A stretch of 64,000 nt of DNA from Paenibacillus sp. Soil766 (GTDB lineage: Bacteria; Bacillota; Bacilli; Paenibacillales; NBRC-103111), in contig NZ_LMSJ01000007.1 in the NCBI RefSeq assembly GCF_001428105.1, positions 62,001 to 126,000 on the forward strand, in the 5' to 3' direction. Within the stretch, counting starts at the first letter, position 1. Each line of letters starts with the position of its first letter. The notes under the pieces were generated by a model that made no database searches, was not told the DNA's origin, and worked only from the letters and a program-made list of their open reading frames with translations. Position numbers and translations under genes: made by a program. This document shows, piece after piece, positions 17,676-27,318 of this stretch.

Positions 17676-18572
17676 ATGCTGTTTAACACGGTAACAACAG
17701 AAAGGCTGCTAAGGAAGAGACAGGAGCTTCTGAGCTTCCGATTTCGGCTGAAAAAGCTTAACTTATCCAAGGCACTGCTAAGCCTGTCGCTATTTATTTT
17801 AGCTTTTCTGATCTTGTGTGCCATCGTTCCCTCCTGGATTGCTCCTTACTCGCCAACGGAAATGCTAACGGATCAACTCTTGAAATCGCCAAGTTTATCG
17901 CATCCGCTTGGAACCGACCAATTCGGTCGTGATGTATGGACACTCGTTATCTACGGCAGCAGACAGTCGCTCGTCATGGGGGTCGTGTCCGTCGTGATTG
18001 GCGGTTGTATTGGGACACTATTCGGACTGATTGCAGGGTATTGGGGCGGAGTTGTTGATTCGATATTCATGCGGTTCAATGATATTTTGATGACGATCCC
18101 GGGAATTCTGTTGGCGATCGCGATCTCGGTTGCCCTCGGTCCTAGTTTCTTCAACGTCATATTGGCCATTAGTGTGGCTACGATACCTGGCAAAGCAAGG
18201 GTCGTTCGCAGCCAAGTGATCTCCATTCGCAATCGGCCATTCATTGATGCTGCACGTGCGGTGGGGACTTCACATCTTGAAATCATGCTGCGTCATATTC
18301 TGCCGAATTGCTTCTCTCCCTTGCTCGTGATGATGACAATCGGTGTCGGGAGCTCCATTCTAGTAGGTACTGGTTTAAGCTTCCTTGGGCTTGGCGTGGT
18401 AAAGGAAATTCCAGATTGGGGATATATGCTATCTCAAGGACGCAGCTATATGACGGTTGCTTGGTGGGTCGCTACGTTCCCAGGTCTGGCTATCACCTTG
18501 CTGGTGATTGTGGTTAATCTCATTGGTGACGAAATTCGTGATCGCATGGATCCAAAGAAATCGAGGGCATAG
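17676..18572 (+). CDS. ABC transporter permease, DppC/GsiD type
   Basis: A 298-residue permease with an N-terminal extension of about 30 basic residues before the first helix. It contains HPLGTDQFGRDVWTLVIYGSRQSL, diagnostic for DppC/OppC, and the EAA loop DAARAVGTSHLEIMLRHILPN. ATG 17676 is nine bases after AAGGAG; an in-frame TTG at 17667 is too close to that site. The stop is 3 bp before the ATPase gene. Confidence 0.92.
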   Translation: MLFNTVTTERLLRKRQELLSFRFRLKKLNLSKALLSLSLFILAFLILCAIVPSWIAPYSPTEMLTDQLLKSPSLSHPLGTDQFGRDVWTLVIYGSRQSLVMGVVSVVIGGCIGTLFGLIAGYWGGVVDSIFMRFNDILMTIPGILLAIAISVALGPSFFNVILAISVATIPGKARVVRSQVISIRNRPFIDAARAVGTSHLEIMLRHILPNCFSPLLVMMTIGVGSSILVGTGLSFLGLGVVKEIPDWGYMLSQGRSYMTVAWWVATFPGLAITLLVIVVNLIGDEIRDRMDPKKSRA

Positions 18573-18575
18573 CAG

Positions 18576-20612
18576 ATGAAACCATTACTTGAAATAGATG
18601 ATTTGTCGGTTGATTTTCAAACAGCCAGCGGTTCACTGAATGCAATAAATAAAATTAGTTTACACATTGGAACAGGCGAAATTGTGTGCTTGGTCGGGGA
18701 GTCAGGGAGTGGAAAGACGATTACCTCTTTGTCGATTATGCATCTGATTAACTATGATGGCGGCTATATTTCACATGGGGATATTAAGCTCGATGGGCAA
18801 AGTTTAGTAGGGCTGTCACAGAAGGAAATCAGCGATCTCCGTGGGAAGAAAATCGCAATGATTTTCCAAGAGCCGATGACTGCGCTGGATCCGATCTTCA
18901 CCATTGGCAGCCAAATCATCGAAGTCATTGTCCGTCATGAGCGGATTTCGAAGCTGGGGGCCAAAGAAAAAGCGATATCCCTACTGCGCAGAGTAGGTAT
19001 TCCAGAACCAGAAATTCGGATGGGGCAATATCCGTATGAGCTGTCAGGAGGCATGCGCCAAAGGGTGATGATCGCCATGGCGCTAGCTTGCGGACCTGAG
19101 TTGCTCATTGCTGATGAACCTACGACAGCGTTGGATGTAACGATTCAAGCGCAAATCTTGAGTTTACTGCGTGAGCTCAAAGATGAATTCCAGATGTCGA
19201 TTCTATTGATTACTCATGATCTCGGTATTGCAGCTGAAATGGCCGACCGCGTCGTGGTCATGTATGCGGGGAAGGTTGTTGAGCAATCGCCCGTGCATCA
19301 ATTGTTCGAAAATCCAGCCCATCCCTATACACAAGGGCTTCTTCATTCCATTGTCACACTGGATAATGTTCGTGGCTTGAAGCTGTATACGATCAAAGGT
19401 ACGATTCCCAGCTTGTCTAATTTGCCGACCGGCTGCCGTTTCCACCCCCGTTGCCCCTACGCAACGGATCGCTGTTTAAGTGAAGATCCACCTCTGCAGG
19501 AGCTTCACGGACGTGAGGTTGCGTGTTGGAATGCGGAGCGAATTGATCATTTGGCAGCCGAATTTTTCGGGGATACGGGTACGACCGCTCCTGTCGAGCT
19601 ACTTGGTAGTGAGGGGCTTCGAGACGATGCAGGGGCACTGCACTCGGAACAGCCATTGCTTCAAGTGAAGAATGTGAAGAAATATTTTCCGATTCGTCAA
19701 GGATGGTTTGGGCGAGGGCGCGCTTCGATTAAAGCGGTTGATGATGTGTCCTTTGACATTCGCAAAGGGGAAACCTTCGGACTTGTTGGAGAATCCGGAT
19801 GCGGCAAATCCACGCTAGGCCGAGTACTTCTTCAGCTGGAGAAAGCGACGGCGGGCAGTATTCATTTTGAGGGCAGAGATCTCATTCAATCAGGCTCGCA
19901 GGGGTGGAAGGAAACTCGGCGGGACATGCAAATTGTGTTTCAAGATCCCTATGGCTCCATTAATCCTCGCTGGAAAGTAGGAGACATCATTGGTGAACCG
20001 TTCTGGGTACACGAGTCATTACGCGGAGCCGCCAAAAGAGCCAAAGTAGAGTCCGTTATGGAGCTCGTGGGATTGAATCCGTCCTGGTACGATCGGTTGC
20101 CGCATGAATTCTCAGGCGGGCAGCGCCAACGAATCGGGATTGCACGCGCTATTGCGCTGAATCCGAAATTTATTTTAGCTGATGAAGCCGTTTCTGCTCT
20201 AGATGTTTCTGTCCAGTCTCAGATCGTCAATCTGATGCAAGATATTCAGCAACGCATGAATTTGACTTATTTATTTATTGCGCATGGCCTTAATATTGTT
20301 CGCTACATTTCGGATCGTATTGGTGTCATGTACTTAGGGAAGCTAGTTGAAATTGCACCAACAGATGAGTTGTTTAGGCATCCTGCGCATCACTACACGA
20401 AGGCGCTTCTGTCTGCCATTCCCGTGCCAGATCCCAAACGAAAGCGCAGCTTCGTGCCATTGGAAGGCGAAATGCCATCTCCTGCGAGGCCGCCAACGGG
20501 CTGCCGCTTTCATACGCGCTGCCCAGCGGCGACAGCACTGTGCCGAGAAGTTGTTCCTGAATTAGCACCGATTGCGCCTGGTCATTATGCGGCTTGTCAT
20601 TATCCCTTGTAG
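18576..20612 (+). CDS. fused double ATPase of a DppD-DppF-type ABC transporter
   Basis: A 678-residue protein that joins two complete ABC ATPases in one chain. The first NBD (residues 1-~320) has Walker A GESGSGKT, signature LSGGMRQRV and Walker [10 protein letters not shown]. The second (~345-678) has [17 protein letters not shown] and FILADEAVS. Each ends with the cysteine-containing oligopeptide/dipeptide C-terminal motif ([11 protein letters not shown] and [11 protein letters not shown]). In most systems DppD and DppF are separate; the fusion fixes a 1:1 heterodimer. In the second copy the H-loop reads IAHGLNIV, with glycine where HDL is usual. Powers the importer encoded just upstream. 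Confidence 0.92.
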   Translation: MKPLLEIDDLSVDFQTASGSLNAINKISLHIGTGEIVCLVGESGSGKTITSLSIMHLINYDGGYISHGDIKLDGQSLVGLSQKEISDLRGKKIAMIFQEPMTALDPIFTIGSQIIEVIVRHERISKLGAKEKAISLLRRVGIPEPEIRMGQYPYELSGGMRQRVMIAMALACGPELLIADEPTTALDVTIQAQILSLLRELKDEFQMSILLITHDLGIAAEMADRVVVMYAGKVVEQSPVHQLFENPAHPYTQGLLHSIVTLDNVRGLKLYTIKGTIPSLSNLPTGCRFHPRCPYATDRCLSEDPPLQELHGREVACWNAERIDHLAAEFFGDTGTTAPVELLGSEGLRDDAGALHSEQPLLQVKNVKKYFPIRQGWFGRGRASIKAVDDVSFDIRKGETFGLVGESGCGKSTLGRVLLQLEKATAGSIHFEGRDLIQSGSQGWKETRRDMQIVFQDPYGSINPRWKVGDIIGEPFWVHESLRGAAKRAKVESVMELVGLNPSWYDRLPHEFSGGQRQRIGIARAIALNPKFILADEAVSALDVSVQSQIVNLMQDIQQRMNLTYLFIAHGLNIVRYISDRIGVMYLGKLVEIAPTDELFRHPAHHYTKALLSAIPVPDPKRKRSFVPLEGEMPSPARPPTGCRFHTRCPAATALCREVVPELAPIAPGHYAACHYPL

Positions 20613-20678
20613 GGTTGGAAGTTTATTTGAAATAAGAACTACTTCGTGATCAAAAGTGGACTAGAAGGAGTGAGGTAT

Positions 20679-21488
20679 GTGCCATCCAAGTTAATATCCA
20701 TCGAAGAAGCGGTCGCACAGATTCCGGATGGTACGAAGCTTGCCGTTAGCGGCAATATGGAGATGTCTCCGATGGCCCTCATTCGTGAAATCATCCGCGC
20801 TAATAGGCGTGAGATATATCTAGTTTGTGCCGGGGCTGCGGCAGTGAATGCGGATCTCCTGATCGGAGCTGGCGTGGTCTCGACCGTTGAATTCTCACAG
20901 ATTTCGATGGGGGAGTATGGATTTGGACTGAACTTCCGGCGCAAATTCGAGCAAGGCGCGATTGTCGGATTAGAGCATGCTTGTCCGACGCTGACTGCAG
21001 CAATTGGGGCTGGTGCTTCAGGTATCCCCTTCACGCCAGTACGAGGGCTGCTCGGGACGGATTATATGCAAATTAGACCGGATTTTCATGAGATCAAGAA
21101 TCCATACAATGCGGAGGAGCGAATCGCCATCGTGCCAGCGATTCGGCCGGACGTAGCGATTTTTCACGGGTATAAGGCAGATACGCTTGGCAATGTTATT
21201 GCTCATCCAGCGCAGAACAATCGGCTGCTTGCGCAAGCTTCAGTGAAGGCGTTCGCTACGGTGGAGGAGATCGTTTCACCTGAGGAGCTACTCCGTGAAG
21301 CTAACCATGGTGTAGCGTTCATCCCATCGTTGTTTCTCAGCGGTGTCATTCATGCACGTGGAGGTGCTATACCAACGGCTTGTCCAGGTTACTATGAGGT
21401 AGATGACCAGGCGATTTCCATTTATATGGAAGCTTCTAGATCGGATGCTTCATTCGAAGTGTATGTAAAGAGCTTAATGAACTCGTAG
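20679..21488 (+). CDS. CoA-transferase subunit A (glutaconate/3-oxoacid type)
   Basis: A 269-residue class I CoA-transferase alpha subunit with segments PDGTKLAVSGN, NFRRKFEQGAIVGLEHACP and VRGLLGTDYM. It would move CoA from a donor acyl-CoA to a carboxylic acid together with the next gene product. I chose GTG 20679, eight bases after GAAGGAG; GTG 20646 is open in frame but has no ribosome site. Sixty-six base pairs separate it from the ABC ATPase gene. In context it would activate a carboxylate made by the monooxygenases or thiol dioxygenase. Confidence 0.82.
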   Translation: MPSKLISIEEAVAQIPDGTKLAVSGNMEMSPMALIREIIRANRREIYLVCAGAAAVNADLLIGAGVVSTVEFSQISMGEYGFGLNFRRKFEQGAIVGLEHACPTLTAAIGAGASGIPFTPVRGLLGTDYMQIRPDFHEIKNPYNAEERIAIVPAIRPDVAIFHGYKADTLGNVIAHPAQNNRLLAQASVKAFATVEEIVSPEELLREANHGVAFIPSLFLSGVIHARGGAIPTACPGYYEVDDQAISIYMEASRSDASFEVYVKSLMNS

Positions 21489-21503
21489 TGGAGGAGGTAT
21501 CGT

Positions 21504-22289
21504 ATGAGTCGTATGGAGCAGGCTAGGTTGTCTTCGTATTCCATGGAGGAAGCGATGATTTGTTACTTGGCAAGAGAGCTGCGCAATCACGAGGTTATCG
21601 GAGTCGGAAATAACTCACCTATCCCTGCTGCGGCTGCATTGCTTGCCAAAGCGAGGCATGCGAAGCAAGCCTCCGTTTACATTCTCGGGCAGTGTGATTG
21701 GCCTTTTCAAGGAACGAAAGAGTTCTTTGATCTCATGCAGCGTGGCGAAATGGATGTGTTCTTTCTAAGTGGTGCTCAAATCGACAGCTATGGGCGCATC
21801 AATCTGCATACGATCGGTGACTATGGAAAGCCCAAGGTGAGACTCCCTGGGGGAGCTGGCTCAGGGGTTGTTTATTTTACATGCAAACGCATCTTCCTAT
21901 GGAAAACAGATCATGGATTCAAAGGATTCCCTGAAACACTCGATTTCGTTACATCGATACCTTCTTCGGGGAAAGGCATCTATCATCAAAACGGATTAGT
22001 TGGCGTGTTTACACCCCTAGGTGTAATGAAACCGAACGGGCCAGAGCGTAAATTAAGGCTAGCTGCTACCGTTCCAGGTGTGAAGTCAACAGAGGTACAG
22101 GAGAGAACGGGTTTTGATCTAGGTTTGAACAACGATGATTACACATCGATTCCAAGCCTCGAAGCCCCTTCACCTATCGAGTTAGCAACACTTCGTTATG
22201 AGGTAAGCCATGAATTACGGCGCATTTATCCGTTGTTTGCGAAGCAGCATTTTGGTGCTTATATGAAACGTGCAGCAGTTCAATCATAG
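21504..22289 (+). CDS. CoA-transferase subunit B (glutaconate/3-oxoacid type)
   Basis: A 261-residue beta subunit partner of the preceding gene, 15 bp downstream with GGAGGAGG before its ATG. SGAQIDSYGRINLHTIGDY and RLPGGAGSGVVY are typical of class I beta subunits of the glutaconate CoA-transferase/PcaJ-like type. The heteromer has its active site at the subunit interface. The acid that is activated is not predictable from sequence. Confidence 0.82.
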   Translation: MSRMEQARLSSYSMEEAMICYLARELRNHEVIGVGNNSPIPAAAALLAKARHAKQASVYILGQCDWPFQGTKEFFDLMQRGEMDVFFLSGAQIDSYGRINLHTIGDYGKPKVRLPGGAGSGVVYFTCKRIFLWKTDHGFKGFPETLDFVTSIPSSGKGIYHQNGLVGVFTPLGVMKPNGPERKLRLAATVPGVKSTEVQERTGFDLGLNNDDYTSIPSLEAPSPIELATLRYEVSHELRRIYPLFAKQHFGAYMKRAAVQS

Positions 22290-22303
22290 AAAGAGGGATG
22301 GAT

Positions 22304-22891
22304 ATGAGCGAAAATAAACCCTTTCATCAGTTGGAAGTGGATATTTCAGAAATACTGGCTAGTCATCAGGACTATCGTACCATTATTGATCACGTGCGGC
22401 CGCATTTGCGGCAATTGCTGACGAGTGATGAATTGCTTCCTGCGGAGTTGCAAGTGCCGCTGCCGAATAAATATGCGCAGTATTTGCTGTATAGGCCGGA
22501 GAGCGAGTCCTTCGCCGTCATCGCATTCGTCTGGGGAGCGGGGCAAGTTGCGCCTGTGCACGATCATCTGGTATGGGGTCTAGTTGGTGTATACCGCGGT
22601 TCAGTCGTTGAGAGACGCTATCGTCGTGAAGATCACGGTGAATTTGCAGAGCCACGCTATACGATTCGCGAGGTATCGGAGGTCACAGCTTCGCAAGGTG
22701 ATATCTCTTTTGTATATCCACCGGATTATGACATTCATGGTGTTGCGAATCCATTTGATGAGGTCGCCATTACGATCCATATTTATGGGACGGATATTGG
22801 GAAACAGCCTAGGCATATCCATGACGTGGCCACTGGGAACGCTCGTGATGTTATTACAAAGCATGATAATATTAGTCCTATTTTTAACTAA
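22304..22891 (+). CDS. thiol dioxygenase of the cysteine dioxygenase family (possibly mercaptopropionate type)
   Basis: A 195-residue cupin. The iron-binding motif is GAGQVAPVHDHLVWGLVGVYRG near residues 79-100 (two histidines in HDH), and a third histidine is expected in YDIHGVAN near 147. These enzymes oxidise a thiol to a sulfinate with O2 and non-haem iron. A glutamine before the HDH and the HDHLVWG pattern look more like 3-mercaptopropionate dioxygenases than like cysteine dioxygenases, but this is judged from memory of the family. ATG 22304 was chosen over 22298, which abuts the ribosome site. It is the strongest hint that the operon handles a sulfur compound. Confidence 0.78.
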   Translation: MSENKPFHQLEVDISEILASHQDYRTIIDHVRPHLRQLLTSDELLPAELQVPLPNKYAQYLLYRPESESFAVIAFVWGAGQVAPVHDHLVWGLVGVYRGSVVERRYRREDHGEFAEPRYTIREVSEVTASQGDISFVYPPDYDIHGVANPFDEVAITIHIYGTDIGKQPRHIHDVATGNARDVITKHDNISPIFN

Positions 22892-22939
22892 TGACAGGGT
22901 AATAAAACTAATTACTTCATAAAGAGGAGCGGAGCACAT

Positions 22940-24109
22940 ATGAGCAAGAACAATCACGGCCCTCTTGCAGGCATCAAAGTCATTGAATTTGGACAAATTG
23001 CGGCAGGTCCCTTTGCAGGAATGTTGTTTGCTGATCTGGGCGCGGATGTCATCAAGGTAGAACGGCCAGACGTGGGGGACAGTATGCGAGAATGGCCGCC
23101 ATTTATCACGAACGGAGAAGGAGAGGGCTATAGTTCCAATTTCAGTTCGTTAAATCGGAATAAACGTAGCATAGCGATTGATTTTAAAGCGCCTGCGGAC
23201 CTTGAACGATTGCGTGAGTTATGTGTACAAGCTGATGTCATTGTGGAAAATTATCGGCCAGGCGTATTAGCGAAATTCGGCCTTAACTATGAGCAATTAG
23301 TTGGAGAGAACCCGAAGCTCGTGTATTGTTCCATTTCTGGCTACGGGCAAACGGGTGCTTACGCACAAAAAGGCGCCTTCGACGTGACCATTCAAGCCAT
23401 TAGCGGATTGATGAGTGTGACGGGTGAAGAGGACGGAGCGCCTGTCAAATGCGGAGTTCCTGTGGCTGATTTCGTGGCAGGGCTCTACGGTGCTTATACG
23501 GTCGTTGCGGCGATTCATCAAGCATCTCGAAGCGGGAAAGGCAGTTACATTGATTGCTCCATGTTAGCTAGTGTGCTTGGAATATCCGCTTTGCAGACGA
23601 GCGAGTATTATGGCAATGGTGTGGCACCGAAGCGTTTGGGCAGCGCACATCCACGCAATGCACCGTATCAAGGTTATCACGGCAGTGATAAGCCATTCGT
23701 AATTGCAGCTGGCAACGAGAAGCTGTGGCGTGAGGTGGTGGATGCTGTGGAACTGCCGGCGCTAGCGGACGATCCGCGGTTTCAGAATCAGACGCTACGC
23801 GCGAAGCATCAGAAAGAGCTAGCACAACTGCTGCAGGAAGCATTCAACCTGAGAACCGCTGCAGAATGGCTCGACATTTTTGATAGACGAGGTGTCCCCT
23901 GTGCGCCGATCAATACGTTTGAAGACATTTTGCATGATCCTGCGGTGAAGGAAAGTGGCTTGATTTACGAGCTAGCGCTCCCTAATCATACACAAACTAC
24001 AACCGTAGGCTATCCCGTTAAGCTAACGGACTATGAGTTTCAGATTTATCGTAAACCGCCGCTTAAGGGTGAGCACACAGAAGAAATTTTTCGAGAATGG
24101 GGTGTTTAG
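22940..24109 (+). CDS. class III CoA-transferase (CaiB/BaiF family)
   Basis: A 389-residue formyl-CoA-transferase-type enzyme. LAGIKVIEFGQIAAGPFAGMLFADLGADVIKVERP is the classic N-terminus, VIVENYRPGVLAKFGL follows, and the catalytic-type Asp sits in GSYIDCSM near 198. It transfers CoA between carboxylic acids through an aspartyl-CoA anhydride. It is the second, unrelated kind of CoA transferase in this operon, so at least two acids are probably handled as thioesters. It begins 48 bp after the dioxygenase gene with a GAGGAG site. Confidence 0.9.
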   Translation: MSKNNHGPLAGIKVIEFGQIAAGPFAGMLFADLGADVIKVERPDVGDSMREWPPFITNGEGEGYSSNFSSLNRNKRSIAIDFKAPADLERLRELCVQADVIVENYRPGVLAKFGLNYEQLVGENPKLVYCSISGYGQTGAYAQKGAFDVTIQAISGLMSVTGEEDGAPVKCGVPVADFVAGLYGAYTVVAAIHQASRSGKGSYIDCSMLASVLGISALQTSEYYGNGVAPKRLGSAHPRNAPYQGYHGSDKPFVIAAGNEKLWREVVDAVELPALADDPRFQNQTLRAKHQKELAQLLQEAFNLRTAAEWLDIFDRRGVPCAPINTFEDILHDPAVKESGLIYELALPNHTQTTTVGYPVKLTDYEFQIYRKPPLKGEHTEEIFREWGV

Positions 24110-24112
24110 ATC

Positions 24113-24586
24113 GTGAGTGAGACAACAAGGCTTCATATTGATAGTTACCTTGCAACTTCGGACTTAATTAAACAACGCATAAGCCAGCTTTCACGTGAAC
24201 AGTTGGAATGGAAACCTGCGCCCGAGAAGTGGAGCATTAAAGAAGTCGTAGCACATCTCGTGGATGCTAGCTTCGTGCATGCTATCCGTATCCGTAAAAT
24301 TGTTGCAGAAAATGGCAAAGAATTTCTCCTATATGATCAGGATGCATGGGTTGCTGACTCGCGAGCGAACCAGACAGAGCTGAATGACATTCTACTTGCG
24401 TTCGATGCCATACTTGCCTATAATGCGCTGTTCTATGGACGATTGACGGAGGAGCAGTGGGAACGTAAGGGGAATAATAACGGCAAAGAAATCTCCATCG
24501 CCGATTTGTTTCAAGGCTTTATTCGCCATGTAGAGACACACTTGCTGCAAATTGGGCGTAATTTGGACGCTTTAGGCGTGAAGTAA
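24113..24586 (+). CDS. DinB-fold protein
   Basis: A 157-residue four-helix DinB_2 protein, starting on GTG only 3 bp after the CoA-transferase stop. Histidines that can form the usual metal site are seen in VVAHLVDAS near 49 and in IRHVETHLLQIGRN near 140-145. Related proteins act as thiol-dependent S-transferases (bacillithiol or mycothiol), so one with this placement could conjugate or release a thiol intermediate. That role is an inference. Last gene of the operon. Confidence 0.85.
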   Translation: MSETTRLHIDSYLATSDLIKQRISQLSREQLEWKPAPEKWSIKEVVAHLVDASFVHAIRIRKIVAENGKEFLLYDQDAWVADSRANQTELNDILLAFDAILAYNALFYGRLTEEQWERKGNNNGKEISIADLFQGFIRHVETHLLQIGRNLDALGVK

Positions 24587-24657
24587 AGGCAGTTTCATTT
24601 CTTGTTGCATACCAAAAGGGGTATTTTCTGGAGCAATCTGGAGGTGCCTTTTTTCTT
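24585..24657 (+). terminator. possible long-stem terminator of the catabolic operon
   Basis: The outer arms AAAGGCA and TGCCTTT, with an inner ATACC / GGTAT stem, enclose about 55 nt and are followed by TTTCTTTT. The stem is interrupted, so termination strength is uncertain. Confidence 0.4.
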
Positions 24658-24709
24658 TTGCCCGCATTTCGGTTATACTAACAGGTGCAGAAGAGAAAGG
24701 GGCGGTACT

Positions 24710-25006
24710 ATGTTTACGATTACAACTTACACCGTAGAATTGGTTAGAGATCCTTTTGGGATTTTGACAGGGCAACGCTATGAATTTATCATCGATATCG
24801 AAGTCGAGGAAGATGATGAGTTATATTCCGAGAGCGGCCTATATATCCGAGTAATCTACAATGTGACCGAAGAAACATCAGCACTTATGAAGTACGAGTT
24901 GTACGAAAAAACGACCGAGCTTTATCTGGATTTCGACCTAGAGGACGATGAAGTCGCAGTAGTGGAAGCGTTCTGTAAAGAGCATTATTTGGAAGGTAAT
25001 GAATAA
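24710..25006 (+). CDS. small acidic conserved protein (DUF6509-like)
   Basis: A 98-residue, very acidic protein (many Asp/Glu in DIEVEEDDELYSE and DFDLEDDEVAVVEAF) with alternating hydrophobic residues that suggest a beta-rich fold. It resembles the small DUF6509-type proteins of Paenibacillus and relatives, whose function is unknown. ATG 24710 follows GAAAGGGGCGG. It is a single-gene unit followed by the microsatellite region. Confidence 0.7.
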   Translation: MFTITTYTVELVRDPFGILTGQRYEFIIDIEVEEDDELYSESGLYIRVIYNVTEETSALMKYELYEKTTELYLDFDLEDDEVAVVEAFCKEHYLEGNE

Positions 25007-25065
25007 GGGGAGCGAAGTTAGCTCTTCTTTTTTTTGTCCACTGCGTATCGCTCACCACCAAGAGT

Positions 25066-25114
<49 letters not shown>

Positions 25115-25190
25115 TCAATATCAACCTTAGCAGGCAACCATCGATCGCAAATAGCAAAGAGCAACCCACAACACACAAACACAACCACAG

Positions 25191-25260
25191 CCCGAAACCC
25201 GAAACCCGGAAACTGTACACTGAAACCACAAACCACAAACCACAAACCACAAACCACAAA
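25191..25260. repeat. heptanucleotide arrays, CCCGAAA-type and AAACCAC-type
   Basis: Two or three copies of CCCGAAA (about 25191-25208) are followed after a short spacer by five perfect copies of AAACCAC at 25223-25257. Two different 7-bp units close together, 80 bp from the hexamer array, point to a slippage-prone locus. Confidence 0.9.
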
Positions 25261-25324
25261 TCGCATCCCACACCCCGACTACTAACTGCTTCGCGGGAAT
25301 TGAAAGTGTCAGATTTTAACTAGT

Positions 25325-25540
25325 TGAGTGCTCTAAATGAATAGCTGTATTTTCTACAGCTAATTCTGTTGAATTTGCCATCGTTTTCTGATTAGATGGA
25401 TTTTCTGCATTTAATTTTAGGAGTTTTTATCGATTTGAGCATATTTGGTGAAATTAACTACATATTTTCCATTTAAATCAATTTAGAGATGTTATTTTCC
25501 AGTAATAGCTGTATATTTTCCAGTTATTTCATATTCTCTT
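25325..25540. repeat. AT-rich dispersed intergenic repeat, copy 2
   Basis: Contains TAGCTGTATTTTC, TAGATGGATTTTCTGCATTTAA, CTACATATTTTCCAT (25458-25472, identical to 8041-8055) and TAGCTGTATATTTTCCAG. It is built of the same words as the copy at 7925-8112, with a shorter relative at 49545-49612. Likely a mobile or recombinogenic non-coding repeat family of the genome. Confidence 0.55.
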
Positions 25541-25572
25541 GCGAAAACCAACCCCACCAACCCAAACACACG

Positions 25573-25598
25573 AAAAAAACCTGCACAATGGCAGGTTT
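25573..25598 (-). terminator. terminator of the aldo/keto reductase gene
   Basis: An 8-bp stem AAACCTGC / GCAGGTTT with a 6-nt loop; on the minus strand it is followed by a run of seven Ts. Confidence 0.8.
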
Positions 25599-25644
25599 CT
25601 CATTTCACGCAACACGCAAAATTCAAAAGTAGCTATAGCTTCAC

Positions 25645-26586
25645 TTACCCTTGCAGAATAGTCTCAATGCTGCTCAGCACATCATCTGTCAATTGAATGC
25701 CGCTTGCGCCGCAATTCTCAATAACCTGCTCCGGTCGGCTCGCACCAACAAGTGCGCTGGATACGTTGTTTTGACGCAGGATCCAAGCGATCGCCAACTG
25801 GGATACTTTAATGCCTAGTTCATCCGCGATACTGGATAGTTGAGCTACTTTCTGTAAAGAAGCTTCGTTCAGCTGCTTTTCATCCCAGTTTTTGCTGCTG
25901 GCCCGACTATCGGCGGCGATTGGCTGCCCTGCACGGTATTTGCCAGTGAGGAGCCCTTGTGCTAGAGGAGAAAATACGACTTGACCAAAGCCCTTCGTTT
26001 CGCCGAGTGGAATGATATCTTTTTCAATATAACGATTAAACATATTGTACACGGGCTGATTCACGATTAGCTTATCGAGTAGAAGCTTATCGGCAAGCGC
26101 ATAAGCCTCCACAATTTGAGCTGGAGTCCATTCGCTAACGCCAATGTAAAGCACCTTTCCTTGCGTTACCAAGTCATCAAGTGCGCGCAACGTTTCTTCC
26201 AGCGGTGTTTCAGTATCAAATCTATGACAGTAGTAGAGATCAATATAATCCGCATTCAGTCGACGTAGACTAGCTTCTGCTTGCTCTTTAATATGCTTGC
26301 GGGAGAGTCCGCGATCGTTAGGACCTTCGCCCATTTTACCAAAAACTTTCGTCGCTAGAACGTAGGATTCCCGAGGATATGCGGCTAGAACTTTACCCAT
26401 AACCTGCTCGGCTTCACCGCGTTCATATACATTGGCTGTATCGAAAAAGTTAACTCCTAGATCATAAGCTTGCTCGATGGAACGCACAGCAGGGTCTTCC
26501 CCTACATATCCGCCATAGGTAAGCCAACTGCCCAGGCTGATTTCACTAACTTTGAGACCGCTATTACCGAGTTTACGATATTGCAT
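25645..26586 (-). CDS. aldo/keto reductase, potassium-channel-beta/YghZ-like
   Basis: A 313-residue NAD(P)H-dependent oxidoreductase with a TIM-barrel fold. The catalytic tetrad is visible: Asp and Tyr in FFDTANVYERGEAEQ, Lys in VLATKVFG and His in YYCHRFD. SALVGASRPEQVIEN is the cofactor-binding end of the family. The start at 26586 (MQYRKLGNSGLKVSEISLG) follows GGAGG; an upstream in-frame ATG at 26667 would add 27 residues absent from the family. Single gene with its own terminator. Substrate unknown, probably a carbonyl compound. Confidence 0.9.
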   Translation of the reverse strand: MQYRKLGNSGLKVSEISLGSWLTYGGYVGEDPAVRSIEQAYDLGVNFFDTANVYERGEAEQVMGKVLAAYPRESYVLATKVFGKMGEGPNDRGLSRKHIKEQAEASLRRLNADYIDLYYCHRFDTETPLEETLRALDDLVTQGKVLYIGVSEWTPAQIVEAYALADKLLLDKLIVNQPVYNMFNRYIEKDIIPLGETKGFGQVVFSPLAQGLLTGKYRAGQPIAADSRASSKNWDEKQLNEASLQKVAQLSSIADELGIKVSQLAIAWILRQNNVSSALVGASRPEQVIENCGASGIQLTDDVLSSIETILQG

Positions 26587-26862
26587 CTGAATTGCCTCCT
26601 GCCCAAACATGAATTTGTACGGGATAGTCTGTACTTGTCTATTATAAAGCATGGAGCAAGAAGACATAAGAACTGAAATGCAAGTGAGTTACTTACCTCC
26701 AGGTGCGATACTTTACAACTTAATGATTCAGGAAAATAAAGTTCGTTAGTGATATTTACGCTTCCGAATCCATGAGACCGATGAATTCCCGGATCGGCTG
26801 TCGTCTATATAAATGAAGGCATAAATGAACACAAACTAATTTGACGAAGAGGTGTTTTGAAA

Positions 26863-27279
26863 ATGGCATTAACGTCCGCATTCACGAGCTTCAACCTGCC
26901 TGTAAAAAACGTAGAACAATCGAAAGCGTTCTTCACCGGACTCGGATTCGAGCTCAACCCGCAATTCCCAGATAACGAGAATTCGGTAGCCATCGTGATC
27001 GGCGACAATCTGCAGGTCATGCTGATCAATCAAGCATTCTTTAATACGCTCACGGAGAAGGAATCCGTCGATACGAGAAAGTATGCGCAGATGACGATCG
27101 CATTGGCCTTCGAGAGCCGGGAAAAGGTCGATGAAATCGTGAATACCGCGGTCTCCTTGGGCGGGAAATTGCACGCTGAACCTGAAGATCATGGGTTCAT
27201 GTATCATTGGGGCTTCGTGGACTTGGACGGCCATCTGTGGGCCATTAACTACATGAACATGGATGCGGCACAAGGTTAA
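26863..27279 (+). CDS. VOC-family (glyoxalase/bleomycin-resistance) protein
   Basis: A 138-residue protein with the paired beta-alpha-beta-beta-beta fold of the VOC superfamily. FNLPVKNVEQSKAFFTGLGFELNP starts the first module and the second ends in YHWGFVDLDGHLWAINYMN, which carries a metal-ligand-type Glu/His region. Close relatives are annotated as extradiol dioxygenase-like or lactoylglutathione lyase-like, but most have no assigned activity. ATG 26863 follows GAAGAGGTG. Its codon use is noticeably richer in G and C than that of the genes to its left. Confidence 0.85.
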   Translation: MALTSAFTSFNLPVKNVEQSKAFFTGLGFELNPQFPDNENSVAIVIGDNLQVMLINQAFFNTLTEKESVDTRKYAQMTIALAFESREKVDEIVNTAVSLGGKLHAEPEDHGFMYHWGFVDLDGHLWAINYMNMDAAQG

Positions 27280-27318
27280 GGCTAACGGAGAGCACGCTCG
27301 TACTAGGGTTCAAAAAGA

